Source: Niastella caeni (GTDB lineage: Bacteria > Bacteroidota > Bacteroidia > Chitinophagales > Chitinophagaceae). Taken from it: DNA of 64,000 bases. The notes beneath the pieces are model-generated. The model saw nothing but the letters and a program-made list of their open reading frames with translations, ran no database searches and was not told the origin of the DNA. The position numbers and the translations under genes are program-made. The stretch is taken from positions 558,001-622,000 of the forward strand of contig NZ_STFF01000005.1 in assembly GCF_004834005.1 (NCBI RefSeq), read 5' to 3'. The stretch's first letter is position 1. Each line of letters opens with the position of its first letter. Below are positions 8,965-18,250 of this stretch, piece by piece.

Positions 8965-9906
8965 ATGTATAATCCGCCTGATATACTTTCACTGGCTTAC
9001 AAGCAACCGATCATGCACGATCAGTTACAACTGTTGCAGGAAAAAGAGCAACAGATGCCTGGTTCGGTTCAGTATGCTATTAAAAGATATCGGAAACACC
9101 CGCAATGGAATATAGAAGATACCGGTGTGCTGGCCTATCATTTCAAAAAATCGGCGCCCCAGGAGAACTATGTTGAGCTGCGGTTTTGTGTTTCGGGTAA
9201 TATGTATTGCAATCAGAAAGAAGTAGAATGCGATCAGTGCAAATTGAATACATCGAAGGCTTGTGCAGAAAGAGTGGAGAGCATTGATGTAATGAGCTTC
9301 CGGTTTTCGGCAGTACACTTGTCACAGTTTGTAAAACCTGGCAAGATGAAAACCATCACCGATGAAGTGCTGCAATTTGTTCATCCTTCTTCTTTTTCAA
9401 AAATACTGCCTTTGTGCGGCCGCACCCGCCAGGTGTTGGAAGCCTTACTTACGCATACCTATACAGATAGTCTGGAAAATATCTTTATCAATGCCCAAAC
9501 ACAAATGCTGTTGTTGTACAGCCTGGAGTGTATGCTGGGTGATGATAAAGAAATAGAGTCGTTCCAGTGTAAGTTCCTGGCCAATGAAGCGGATCGAGAA
9601 AAGATCGTGAAGGCCCGGGAAATATTACTGCAACATATTGGTGAGCCTATTACAATTAAAGAGTTAAGCCGTAAAGTAGCCATCAATGAATGCTATCTGA
9701 AAAAAGGATTTAAAGAATTATACGGCACTACCATCTTCGATTTTTACCAGAGCCAGCGCATGGAACATGCCCGTTATTTATTATATGAGAAGGGCTTAAC
9801 AGTAACTGAAGTATCTATGATGCTGGGCTATTCTTCCATCTCCCATTTCTCTACTGCATTTAAAAAGCAAACCGGCTTGAAGCCGTGTGAGTTGTTATTA
9901 CATTAG
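8965..9906 (+). CDS. AraC-family transcriptional regulator (PchR-like)
   Basis: 313 aa. The last 100 residues hold the two helix-turn-helix motifs of AraC proteins (ITIKELSRKVAINECYLKKG and VTEVSMMLGYSSISHFSTAF). The N-terminal part resembles PchR-type sensors of iron or siderophore regulons but carries a cluster of five cysteines at about residues 75, 82, 89, 92 and 100 (including CDQC), which could bind a metal, haem or an Fe-S cluster. It stands directly upstream of the haem-receptor locus on the same strand, so control of that locus by iron or haem is the likely role. The ligand is inferred, not seen. Confidence 0.85.
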   Translation: MYNPPDILSLAYKQPIMHDQLQLLQEKEQQMPGSVQYAIKRYRKHPQWNIEDTGVLAYHFKKSAPQENYVELRFCVSGNMYCNQKEVECDQCKLNTSKACAERVESIDVMSFRFSAVHLSQFVKPGKMKTITDEVLQFVHPSSFSKILPLCGRTRQVLEALLTHTYTDSLENIFINAQTQMLLLYSLECMLGDDKEIESFQCKFLANEADREKIVKAREILLQHIGEPITIKELSRKVAINECYLKKGFKELYGTTIFDFYQSQRMEHARYLLYEKGLTVTEVSMMLGYSSISHFSTAFKKQTGLKPCELLLH

Positions 9907-9912
9907 TAGAGA

Positions 9913-9996
9913 GCTGCACGCTTCACGCCACACGCTGCACGCGAAGACACCAGGCCACGTTTTCCATTTGCACATTTGCTAATTTTCGCATTTGTA
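9913..9996. repeat. 7-bp array (GCnnCAC) followed by 8-bp array (CATTTGCn)
   Basis: Four 7-bp units at 9913-9940 (GCTGCAC, GCTTCAC, GCCACAC, GCTGCAC), then four 8-bp units at 9965-9996 (CATTTGCA, CATTTGCT and two variants). It begins 6 nt after the regulator's stop codon. Confidence 0.8.
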
Positions 9997-10059
9997 CTCC
10001 TTTCCCGATCGCGTAAATGAATTTCCTTTTTTTGTAACCACTGCACTTCGGTTGTGTAA

Positions 10060-10067
10060 TAGCTTTG
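10060..10067 (+). promoter_or_regulatory. Candidate -7 box for the TonB receptor operon
   Basis: TAGCTTTG matches TAnnTTTG and lies 78 nt before the receptor start. A TTTG at 10031-10034 is 25 bp upstream, longer than elsewhere in the window, which would suit an activator-dependent promoter. Confidence 0.45.
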
Positions 10068-10145
10068 TACCACTCCACATTATGGCAGGCTAACACGAGG
10101 CCTGGCTTTCCTGTATTCATTTAATTAATCATTCAACAGTACAAT

Positions 10146-12263
10146 ATGCTGAAACAGCTATATTATATTGTACCAGCAATGCTTTGCTGTTACCTGAACG
10201 CAAGCGCTCAACAGGCCGTACCGGATACTGCTTCCCGGGAGTCACTCGATGAGGTAGTGGTAACGGCTACCCGTACACCTCGTTCTATTAAAAATGTGCC
10301 GGTGCCGGTAACGGTTATTGGCCAGGACAAGATAGAACGCATTGGGGCTTTACGGTTGAATGAGGTGTTGACAGAACAGGTGGGCTTGCAGATCATCAGC
10401 AATCATGGCACAGGTCTGCAGTTGCAAGGATTAAGTTCAGATTATATATTAATTCTTATTGATGGCGAGCCGGTCATTGGCCGTACCGCAGGTACGCTCG
10501 ACCTTACCAGGCTGGCTGTAGGTAATATACAACGCATTGAAATTGTAAAAGGGCCTTCTTCTTCGTTGTATGGTAGTGAGGCAATGGGTGGGGTGATCAA
10601 TATTATTACCAAAAAAATGCCTGCTGCTTATACCGGGCAATTACGGGCGCGGATAAGAAGATATAATACCGTTGATGTAACAGCTGAAGCATCAAAACAA
10701 AATGATCGCTGGGGTTGGTACCTGTTTGCCAACCGGCTTTCTACCAACGGCTATTATACAACTGATAGCATTTCAAAAGCAATGCCCGCTTATACTGCCT
10801 GGACGATTAACCCAAAGCTGCAATTCAAGATCAGCCGCAGTGTAGAGTTAACCCTCAACACGCGTTTTTATATAGAAGAACAAAAGAACAACCAGGGTGT
10901 GCAGGAAACCGGTGGCTTACACCTGCTGAAAGAACGCACCCGCAATACCGATGTAAATATATCGCCGGTGCTTACATATAAGCCTGATGATCGTAACAGG
11001 CTGCAGGTACGTAATTATCTTACGGCATATCAAACCAAAACAACCATCGATTATCAACCGGAGAATACGTTGTACGATGAGAGTTTTTTCAGGCAGTTGT
11101 TTAACCGCACTGAGGCGCAATACGATCGTTCCTTTTCGGATGCTCACACCAGTACCCTTGGCATTGGCAATATTATAGAAACAGTTGAGGCAACCCGTTA
11201 TGATGATGGAAACAAACTAACGCAGCAATACATTTTTGGTCAGCACCAGTGGATGCCCTCCAAACAATTTAATATGGTGGCTGGTTTCCGGTACGACCGG
11301 CATAATCAATACAGCGATCGTTTGAGCCCTAAACTCGCGTTGCGGTGGAATATCAACCGGCGGCTGTGGGTGCAAGCCTCAGCCGGCGGTGGATACAAAG
11401 CGCCAGACTTCCGGCAATTGCTGCTCAATTTTACCAATCCCGTTGCAGGTTACAGTGTGTTTGGCACCAGTGTAGTGGCTGCCGGTATTGCCCGCTTGCA
11501 GGCAGATGGCCAGATCAGCAGCCTGTACATGGATGCGGCAACCATTCAAAATATAAAAGCAGAAAGCTCCGTAGCATTTAATGCCAGTGTAGCGTATAAT
11601 CCCTTCACGCGATTGAATGTGCAGCTTAACCTGTTCCGCAATAACATCAACGACCTGATCGATACACGGCCCATTGCGCTGAAGACAAATGGACAAAATG
11701 TATTCAGTTATTTTAATTACAACAAAGTATTTACCCAGGGGCTGGAATTTCAAACCAGTTATTCCCTGCCGTTCGGGTTGCAATTGTCTGCCGCTTATCA
11801 ATATCTCGATGCTAAAGATGTTACGGTGTGGGATAATATAAAAGCCGGCAAAGTGTATTACCGCGACGCTGCTACCAATGTAGACAAGAAAGTAAAGCGA
11901 CAGGATTATGGCGGATTGTACAACCGGTCAAAACATTCGGGCAATATAAAATTGATGTACGACAATGCCCGCTTCCATTACAATATTTCAGTGCGTGGCA
12001 TTTACCGTGGTCGCTTTGGTTATGGTGGCGATGTGAACAGCAACGCCCTGTTAGACGATCCGGCAGAATACGCAGATGGGTATACGGTATGGAATGTGTC
12101 GGCCCAGCAATTTTTCAACAAGTTAACTATTGAAGCAGGAATGAATAACCTGTTCAAAGCAACCAACACGTACGATCCGTTGCTGGCTGGTCGCCAGTGG
12201 TACATTGGCGCTGCTTTGCGATTTGTAAAGAACACCCGGCAACAAACCGGTAAACAAGGATAA
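10146..12263 (+). CDS. TonB-dependent outer-membrane receptor, probably for haem
   Basis: 705 aa. Signal peptide residues 1-21 (ending ASAQ), then a TonB-box-like DEVVVTAT, a plug domain (about 35-160, ending GSEAMGGVINIITKK) and a 22-strand barrel ending in an aromatic-rich strand (WYIGAALRF). The barrel contains GGGYKAPDFRQL, the region where HmuR-type receptors carry an F/YRAP-like motif. Genes for HmuY, HmuTUV and HmuS follow at once on the same strand, so the substrate is most likely haem or haem-protein. No CarboxypepD-like N-terminal extension of SusC type is present, so it is not a glycan importer. Confidence 0.9.
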   Translation: MLKQLYYIVPAMLCCYLNASAQQAVPDTASRESLDEVVVTATRTPRSIKNVPVPVTVIGQDKIERIGALRLNEVLTEQVGLQIISNHGTGLQLQGLSSDYILILIDGEPVIGRTAGTLDLTRLAVGNIQRIEIVKGPSSSLYGSEAMGGVINIITKKMPAAYTGQLRARIRRYNTVDVTAEASKQNDRWGWYLFANRLSTNGYYTTDSISKAMPAYTAWTINPKLQFKISRSVELTLNTRFYIEEQKNNQGVQETGGLHLLKERTRNTDVNISPVLTYKPDDRNRLQVRNYLTAYQTKTTIDYQPENTLYDESFFRQLFNRTEAQYDRSFSDAHTSTLGIGNIIETVEATRYDDGNKLTQQYIFGQHQWMPSKQFNMVAGFRYDRHNQYSDRLSPKLALRWNINRRLWVQASAGGGYKAPDFRQLLLNFTNPVAGYSVFGTSVVAAGIARLQADGQISSLYMDAATIQNIKAESSVAFNASVAYNPFTRLNVQLNLFRNNINDLIDTRPIALKTNGQNVFSYFNYNKVFTQGLEFQTSYSLPFGLQLSAAYQYLDAKDVTVWDNIKAGKVYYRDAATNVDKKVKRQDYGGLYNRSKHSGNIKLMYDNARFHYNISVRGIYRGRFGYGGDVNSNALLDDPAEYADGYTVWNVSAQQFFNKLTIEAGMNNLFKATNTYDPLLAGRQWYIGAALRFVKNTRQQTGKQG

Positions 12264-12291
12264 AGGATAACATTTTTTAAATACAATAATT

Positions 12292-12918
12292 ATGAGAAAG
12301 TTTAGCATTTGGATCGTTGCCGCATTAGTAGTAACTACAAGCGCCTGTAAAAAAGACAGCGATTCATCCTCTGCGCCCCTGGAAGCAAAAACCGTGAACG
12401 ATATTAATAGTAACCCGGCCGATAACGGTGGTTACGCCATGTACTTTAATTTAACTACCGGTACAACGGTTGCTGCTGCGGATTCAAATTCTACCAAATG
12501 GGATATTGCATTTAGAACAACCACCATTAAAATAAATAGTGGTACCAGCGGACCAGGCACTGCTGCCGCGCAAATTGTTTCCACCGGCTTTGATGATCTT
12601 ATTGAAGCGCCTGCCGAAGGCTATGCAACAGATAGTGACGCTGGCTATGCCATCCCTACTGGTGCAAACAAAGGATGGTATACCTATACCGGTGCTGCCG
12701 CCAGCGGTCCGCAACATGCTATACTTCCCATTGCCGGTAAAACCATCGTAGTGAAAACGGCCAATGGTAAATATGCAAAGATCCAGATAGTGAGCTATTA
12801 CAAAGGCAATCCCAATATAACGACAGCGGAGTTTGCTGACTTAACTACCCGTTCGTTAGGTGGATATTATACTATTAGATATATGATCCAGGCAGATGGA
12901 AGCAGGAAGCTGCAATAA
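12292..12918 (+). CDS. hmuY: HmuY-family haem-binding lipoprotein
   Basis: 208 aa. Lipoprotein signal with lipobox TSAC at residues 16-19. The segment TKWDIAFRTTTIKINSGTSG is characteristic of HmuY proteins, which capture haem on the cell surface and pass it to a TonB receptor. It follows the receptor gene by 28 nt. In Porphyromonas HmuY two His residues bind haem; here the only His I see in the mature protein is in GPQHAIL, so the iron ligands must be at least partly different (Met or Lys, for example). Confidence 0.88.
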   Translation: MRKFSIWIVAALVVTTSACKKDSDSSSAPLEAKTVNDINSNPADNGGYAMYFNLTTGTTVAAADSNSTKWDIAFRTTTIKINSGTSGPGTAAAQIVSTGFDDLIEAPAEGYATDSDAGYAIPTGANKGWYTYTGAAASGPQHAILPIAGKTIVVKTANGKYAKIQIVSYYKGNPNITTAEFADLTTRSLGGYYTIRYMIQADGSRKLQ

Positions 12919-13075
12919 TGAATATTGAATGTTGAATTTCCAATGTTGAAGTGAATACAGGAAATGAAAAATGAAGAATTAAAAACAGAGAAATAAAAAA
13001 GTAAAGACTGAACACGATGCTCAGGCTGTATTTGTTTGGAGCTTGCGGCTTGAAGCGTGCAGCTGTTTTTATCAT
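12919..13075. repeat. Composite word array, copy 1
   Basis: Three blocks of 7-bp words follow the hmuY stop codon: ATGTTGA-type (12920-12955), GAAATGA/AAAATGA-type (12961-13000) and GCTTGCG/GCGTGCA-type (13040-13065). A 28-nt stretch (12961-12988) is identical to 29548-29575 after hemH, and the block order is the same there. It lies inside the transcription unit between hmuY and hmuT. Confidence 0.8.
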
Positions 13076-13089
13076 TCACGATATAAACT

Positions 13090-13908
13090 ATGAACAGAAA
13101 AATATCTTTAATAGTAGGGTTATTGTTTGCAACCTTTCTTTCTAACGCCCAACAACGCATTGTTTCCTTAAATGGCGCGGTTAGTGAAATATTATGCGCC
13201 CTGGGACTCGAAAGTTCCATCGTAGGTGTAGATGTTACCAGCAATTATCCCGCATCATTGGAAAAGAAAGCCAGGGTAGGGCACAACCGCACCATTTCTG
13301 CCGAAGGCATTCTGGCATTACGCCCTACGCTGGTATTAGGAATAAAAGACCAGATTAAACCGGAAGTGGCTGAACAGCTTTCCGCCGCACACATAAAAGT
13401 ACAATTGCTGCAACAGGAGTATAGCGTTGCTGGTACCCGTTCATTAATACAACAAGTGGGCAGTGCCACCGGAACAACTGAAAAGGCCAAACAAATTGAG
13501 GCCGATTTCAACAAACAATGGCAGGCGCTGCGCCTTGCACCTGTTAAAAAGAAAGTGCTGTTCATCTATGCCCGGGGAACCGGCTCCATGATGGTATCCG
13601 GCACCGGAACACCTGTAGAGAAGATGATAAAACTGGCAGGCGCGCAAAATGCCGTAAATGGATTTACCGACTTTAAACCGTTGTCGTCTGAATCGCTGGT
13701 AGCTGCAAATCCTGATGTGATCTTATTATTCGACAGTGGCCTGCAAAGCCTGGGCAGTGTAGATGGTTTGCTGAAAGTGCCTGGTGTTGCCGAAACCAAT
13801 GCCGGACGGAATAAGAAAGTAATTACCATGGACGGACAATTGTTGAGTGGTTTTGGCTTGCGATTGCCACAGGCTGTTAGCGAACTCAATAAAAAATTAA
13901 ATCAATAG
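13090..13908 (+). CDS. hmuT: Haem ABC transporter, periplasmic binding protein
   Basis: 272 aa. Signal peptide residues 1-20 (LSNAQ), then a class III (BtuF/HmuT-like) binding protein: QRIVSLNGAVSEILCALGLE, a long central helix and GLRLPQAVSEL near the C-terminus. It binds haem in the periplasm and delivers it to HmuU. No lipobox Cys is present, so it should be soluble. It is followed after 3 nt by hmuU. Confidence 0.9.
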   Translation: MNRKISLIVGLLFATFLSNAQQRIVSLNGAVSEILCALGLESSIVGVDVTSNYPASLEKKARVGHNRTISAEGILALRPTLVLGIKDQIKPEVAEQLSAAHIKVQLLQQEYSVAGTRSLIQQVGSATGTTEKAKQIEADFNKQWQALRLAPVKKKVLFIYARGTGSMMVSGTGTPVEKMIKLAGAQNAVNGFTDFKPLSSESLVAANPDVILLFDSGLQSLGSVDGLLKVPGVAETNAGRNKKVITMDGQLLSGFGLRLPQAVSELNKKLNQ

Positions 13909-13911
13909 AAC

Positions 13912-14961
13912 TTGAAGCGCAACGGGATCACCATAGGGTTAATCATTTTGTTAATAGGCACTGCTGTAACAGCGGCCGGTATTGGAGCGATGCATATTTC
14001 GCCGCAACAGGTAATAGCCATTCTGTTGAAACAAATAAACATACACATTCCCGTTACTTACGACGAAGGAATGGCCAATGTGTTATGGCAGATCCGTTTG
14101 CCGCGGGTAATTGCAGCCATACTAATTGGTTCGGGGCTGGCTGTGGCCGGCGCCGCCATGCAGGGACTATTTCGTAACCCTATGGCCGATCCCACGCTGA
14201 TCGGCATCTCATTCGGCGCTTCTTTTTTTGCGGTGCTTACTATAGTTGTTTTATCATCGCTGCCCTTTATGAACGGCGCATTGATCCCAAAATATTACCT
14301 GCTGAATGTTACCACGTTTGCAGGTGCGTGCTTTACCTCTTTCGTGGTATTCCGGTTATCGAAAACAGGCGGCCGCTCTTTGATCACTACGTTGTTGTTA
14401 TCGGGGTTAGCCATAAATGCCTTGTGCAGGGCTTTAACCGACCTGGTAACCTATGTTGCCAACGATGAACAATTACGCTCTGCTACCTATTGGACAATGG
14501 GCAGCCTGGGAGGCGTAACCTGGAGTAGCGTGTGGGCTTTGCTGCCCTTCATTCTGGTGCCTATTATTTTATTACCACGACTGGCAAAATCACTAAACGT
14601 ATTTGCATTGGGAGAACAGGAAGCTGCTTACCTGGGTGTTAAGGTGAAACGGTTAAAAGCAGTCATTGTGGTGCTGACCACTTTGTTGGTGGGCGCATCC
14701 GTTGCCATTGCCGGCGTTATTGGTTTTGTAGGGTTGATAGTACCCCACATGTTGCGCAGTATTACCGGCAGTGATCACCGGTCACTGTTGCCTAACTGCG
14801 CATTACTGGGCGCTACGTTACTCACCATGGCCGATGTAGTAAGCAGAACGATCATTGCTCCGGCTGAGCTGCCTATTGGTATTGTTACCGCAGTAATAGG
14901 CACACCCATTTTTGTGGTATTGTTAGTAAAACAAAAAAAGCAATTGCGCTTAATGTCATGA
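13912..14961 (+). CDS. hmuU: Haem ABC transporter permease (FecCD family)
   Basis: 349 aa, about nine or ten membrane helices; FecCD/BtuC signature in LPRVIAAILIGSGLAVAGAA, the EAA-like cytoplasmic coupling loop (LGEQEAAYLG) and GFVGLIVPHMLRSITG. The best start is a TTG at 13912 (reading KRNGITIGLI next); no ATG gives the first membrane helix. The 3' end overlaps the hmuV start (ATGA). It forms the inner-membrane channel with HmuV. Confidence 0.92.
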   Translation: MKRNGITIGLIILLIGTAVTAAGIGAMHISPQQVIAILLKQINIHIPVTYDEGMANVLWQIRLPRVIAAILIGSGLAVAGAAMQGLFRNPMADPTLIGISFGASFFAVLTIVVLSSLPFMNGALIPKYYLLNVTTFAGACFTSFVVFRLSKTGGRSLITTLLLSGLAINALCRALTDLVTYVANDEQLRSATYWTMGSLGGVTWSSVWALLPFILVPIILLPRLAKSLNVFALGEQEAAYLGVKVKRLKAVIVVLTTLLVGASVAIAGVIGFVGLIVPHMLRSITGSDHRSLLPNCALLGATLLTMADVVSRTIIAPAELPIGIVTAVIGTPIFVVLLVKQKKQLRLMS

Positions 14962-15827
14962 TCATTACGGCACAAAACATATCGTATTCGGTAGGGCAAA
15001 AACCTATTCTGCATAACCTGTCGTTTGCCATGCATCCGGGTGAAGTAACAGTAGTGTTGGGACCTAACGGTGCAGGCAAATCGACCTTATTGCGTATTCT
15101 GTCGGGTGAACAAGCGCCTTCTTCGGGCACCATATTGCTGAATGATAAAAGTATTCAAACCTTTTCCTTAACGCAACTGGCGCGATGCCGGGCGGTATTG
15201 TCGCAGCAGTACATGCTGAACCTCCCGTTCTGTTGCGAAGAAATAGTTATGATGGGGCGATACCCCCATTTCAATAATCATCCGGCTGCCATCGATCGCG
15301 ATATTGTACAGCAATGCATGCAGGAAATGCAGGTAGCCCAGTTCACGGGCCGTTTGTATCAAACTTTATCGGGCGGGGAACAACAAAGAGTACAAATGGC
15401 CCGTGTATTGGCGCAACTGCGGGAAGCTAATGCCGGTGATGTAACTGGTAAGCTGCTGTTGCTCGATGAGCCTACGGCCAGCCTGGATTGCCTGCATCAG
15501 CAAGCCTGCCTGCAAAAAGCACGCGACCTGGCGCAGCACGGTTATACGGTCGCGGTCATTTTGCATGACCTGAACCTGGCGGCACAATTTGCCGATAAAA
15601 TAATCTTATTAAAGAACGGGCAGTTGGTAAAGGAGGGAAGTATGCGAGAGGTGTTGCAACCCGATTGTATAGCCGATGCATATGAAATGGAAGTGGAAGT
15701 CTGGCAACATCCTGATTATAATTTCCCGGTGCTTGTACCGGCTGAACATAAGGTCCGGTCCATTTTAAAAACTTCAAACAAAAACAACATACATGAGTAC
15801 AATAGCAGGTCTTTCGTTAAAGGATAA
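14958..15827 (+). CDS. hmuV: Haem ABC transporter ATP-binding protein
   Basis: 289 aa. Walker A GPNGAGKS, signature LSGGEQQRVQMARVL, Walker B KLLLLDEPTASLD and switch His in VILHDLNLAAQ are all intact. Family: HmuV-type haem importers. The start overlaps hmuU by 4 nt, and its end overlaps the hmuS start by 35 nt; both suggest translational coupling. Confidence 0.93.
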   Translation: MIITAQNISYSVGQKPILHNLSFAMHPGEVTVVLGPNGAGKSTLLRILSGEQAPSSGTILLNDKSIQTFSLTQLARCRAVLSQQYMLNLPFCCEEIVMMGRYPHFNNHPAAIDRDIVQQCMQEMQVAQFTGRLYQTLSGGEQQRVQMARVLAQLREANAGDVTGKLLLLDEPTASLDCLHQQACLQKARDLAQHGYTVAVILHDLNLAAQFADKIILLKNGQLVKEGSMREVLQPDCIADAYEMEVEVWQHPDYNFPVLVPAEHKVRSILKTSNKNNIHEYNSRSFVKG

Positions 15828-16827
15828 ATGGGTAGCGTTTCACCGGGAGAATCCGCGCATTCGCATTCGCGATGCTGCCCGGCAGTTGGGTACTACGGAA
15901 GCGGAAATAATAGCCGCTTTTGCAGGCAGCAGTGTAATACGGCTTGAAAATAAATTCCCTGAGCTTTGGAAACGCATGCCCGAACTGGGCTATATAATGG
16001 CTCTTACACGTAACGAAAGTTGTGTTCATGAACGCAAAGGGGTGTTTGATAAAGTAGGTATAAACAGCCGCCATGTGGGTGTGGTAGTGGGGGAAGATAT
16101 TGATATGCGGATGTTTTTTGAGCGTTGGGCTTTTGCTTTTGCCGTTTTTGAAAATGAAGAGGCTGCTTTTAAAAAGTCTATCCAGGTGTTTGACCACCAG
16201 GGCACCGCTGTTGTAAAAATATTTTTACAGGAGAACAGCAACCACGATGCATTTGGGAAGCTGGTTCGCGAGTTTGAAGACACGTTGCAATTAGCAAGCC
16301 TTGCCATTCGTGAGGCTGATCCTGCGCCTGTATACAACAATGACCTGGTTGATGTTGCTGCCTTCCGGCAGGACTGGAGTGCATTAAAGGATACCCACGA
16401 TTTCTTCCCCATGCTTAAAAAGCACAATGTTTCCCGCTTACACGCTTTGCATATTGCAGGTGACTATGCCCGCAAGGTAGCTAACGACCAAATAAAGTTG
16501 CTGTTGCAAAAAGCTGCTGATGCGGAAATTGAGATCATGGTATTTGTATCTAATCATGGGAACATACAAATACACACCGGACCAGTAAAAAAGATTGTAG
16601 AAATACCCGGATGTATAAACGTAATGGACCCGTCATTTAACCTGCACCTGAAGCTGGATGATATTGCCAGCACCTGGGCAGTGAAAAAGCCAACTTCCGA
16701 CGGCACGATCCATTCAATTGAAATATTTGATGCCAAAGGAAACCTGGTGGTACAGTTCTTTGGAAAAAGAAAACCAGGCGCGCCCGAACTATCGGCATGG
16801 ACTGAACTTGTAACAGGATTGCAATAG
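15793..16827 (+). CDS. hmuS: HemS/ChuS-like haem-handling protein
   Basis: 344 aa, two tandem HemS/ChuX-type repeats (about 30-165 and 205-340), the usual size. Members bind imported haem in the cytoplasm and store or degrade it. His202, in the DTHDFF segment at the start of the second repeat, sits where the haem ligand of HemS/ChuS is expected (inference from family layout). The ATG at 15793 gives a short amphipathic N-terminus and a 35-nt overlap with hmuV. Confidence 0.9.
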   Translation: MSTIAGLSLKDKWVAFHRENPRIRIRDAARQLGTTEAEIIAAFAGSSVIRLENKFPELWKRMPELGYIMALTRNESCVHERKGVFDKVGINSRHVGVVVGEDIDMRMFFERWAFAFAVFENEEAAFKKSIQVFDHQGTAVVKIFLQENSNHDAFGKLVREFEDTLQLASLAIREADPAPVYNNDLVDVAAFRQDWSALKDTHDFFPMLKKHNVSRLHALHIAGDYARKVANDQIKLLLQKAADAEIEIMVFVSNHGNIQIHTGPVKKIVEIPGCINVMDPSFNLHLKLDDIASTWAVKKPTSDGTIHSIEIFDAKGNLVVQFFGKRKPGAPELSAWTELVTGLQ

Positions 16828-16856
16828 CAATCAACTGTTTCCGTAATGTGGAAAAG

Positions 16857-16882
16857 GTGCGGCCCTGGTCTCAGGGCTGCAC
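16857..16882. terminator. Strong hairpin after the haem operon
   Basis: GTGCGGCCCTG pairs with CAGGGCTGCAC around a 4-nt loop (one G-U pair). There is an A-run rather than a T-run on the plus strand, so it is not a textbook terminator, but it is the only strong structure between hmuS and the next gene. Confidence 0.4.
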
Positions 16883-17004
16883 TAAAAAAAATCCTACCAG
16901 TTTTTTCTTTTTGCGTAAACCAATTTTCCAATTGTATAACGATTATGTAGGCTGTAATTGACATTTTTGCAGCTTAACAAGCATGGTGTGCGCAATTAAA
17001 CCGT

Positions 17005-18129
17005 ATGACTATCAAAAAGATTATAGGAAAAGTTCATTTGTGGCTGGGATTTACTTCAGGGATCATTGTTTTTATTATTGCCGTAACCGGCTGCTTGTAT
17101 GCTTTTCAGGCTGAGATCACGAATATGACAACATCTTCTTTCCGGAAGGTGGCACCGCAAAATGCAGCTTTTTTGCCGCCAACCCAGGTAAAGGAGATTG
17201 TTGAAAAACAGTTGCCGGGAAAACACGTGCACAGTGTTCAATATGGAGCGAAAGACGAGGCGCTTGTGGCCACTTTTTACAGTGCTGAGCCGGAATATTA
17301 TTATCTCATATATGTGAATCCTTATAGTGGTGAGGTATTGAGGGTGAAGAATATGGACCGGGATTTTTTCAGGATCGTATTGATGGGCCATTATTACCTG
17401 TGGTTGCCAGATGAAATAGGGCAACGCATCGTCATTTATGCCACCATCATTTTTGTACTCATGATGATCACCGGCCTCATCTTATGGTGGCCGAGAAATA
17501 AAGCGGCTGCCAAACAACGCTTCTCAATAAAATGGAATGCAGCCTGGCGTCGCAAAAACTACGACCTGCATAATGTGTTAGGTTTTTACATGACCTGGGT
17601 GGTGATCTTCATGGCCATTACCGGATTGGTATTTGGATGGCAGTTGCTGGCAAATGCCATTTACAAGGGCGCCGGCGGTAAAAAGTCGCTCGTTTACCAG
17701 GAGCCTTTTTCTGATACCACAAAAGTTGCCCAGGCAACTGCAATTACCTTACCGGTCGACAAATTATGGCTGCAAATGCAGCAGGAGCACAAGGAAGCGG
17801 AGATCATTGAAATGCATTTTCCGGCTACAACCAGGTCGTCTATTGAAGTGGCAATAAATACAGATGCCGACACTTATTGGCGCACCGATTACCGTTTTTT
17901 TGATCAGTATTCACTGAATGAATTGCCTGTAGAACACATTTATGGACGCTTTAAAGATGCCAAAGGAGCGGATAAATTGTTACGGATGAACTACGATATA
18001 CATATAGGCGCCATTGGGGGGGTGCCTGGAAAGATCCTGGCTTTTTTTGCTTCACTTATTGCCGCCAGCCTGCCCATTACCGGGTTTATGATCTGGTGGG
18101 GTAGGAGAAAGAAAAAGCCCTCCCGATAG
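17005..18129 (+). CDS. PepSY-associated TM protein (PiuB-like, iron-related)
   Basis: 374 aa with four or more membrane helices (about residues 10-32, 140-160, 190-212 and 340-362) and PepSY-type periplasmic segments between them. The N-terminus KVHLWLGFTSGIIVFIIAVT is the hallmark of the family; conserved His residues (KVHLWLG, YDLHNVLGF and others) may bind haem or take part in electron transfer. Family members are often iron-regulated and sit beside siderophore or haem receptors, as here. A ferric or haem reductase-like role is inferred. Confidence 0.88.
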   Translation: MTIKKIIGKVHLWLGFTSGIIVFIIAVTGCLYAFQAEITNMTTSSFRKVAPQNAAFLPPTQVKEIVEKQLPGKHVHSVQYGAKDEALVATFYSAEPEYYYLIYVNPYSGEVLRVKNMDRDFFRIVLMGHYYLWLPDEIGQRIVIYATIIFVLMMITGLILWWPRNKAAAKQRFSIKWNAAWRRKNYDLHNVLGFYMTWVVIFMAITGLVFGWQLLANAIYKGAGGKKSLVYQEPFSDTTKVAQATAITLPVDKLWLQMQQEHKEAEIIEMHFPATTRSSIEVAINTDADTYWRTDYRFFDQYSLNELPVEHIYGRFKDAKGADKLLRMNYDIHIGAIGGVPGKILAFFASLIAASLPITGFMIWWGRRKKKPSR

Positions 18130-18141
18130 ATCGGGAAGGCT
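18112..18141 (-). terminator. Terminator of the NagX-like gene, overlapping the PepSY gene end
   Basis: On the minus strand AGCCTTCCCGAT pairs with ATCGGGAGGGCT and is followed by a T-run. The same DNA encodes the last codons and stop of the convergent PepSY gene. The CCCGAT..ATCGGG core recurs in terminators at 35977 and 42085 and inside hemC. Confidence 0.75.
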
Positions 18142-18250
18142 GTACTAATCAAATACCATTAACCATTAAACCTTATCCTATGAAAACACAAAGATACATA
18201 TAAAATCATTTGCATGTATATTTGTGTTTTCATTGTTTATAACTAGTGTG

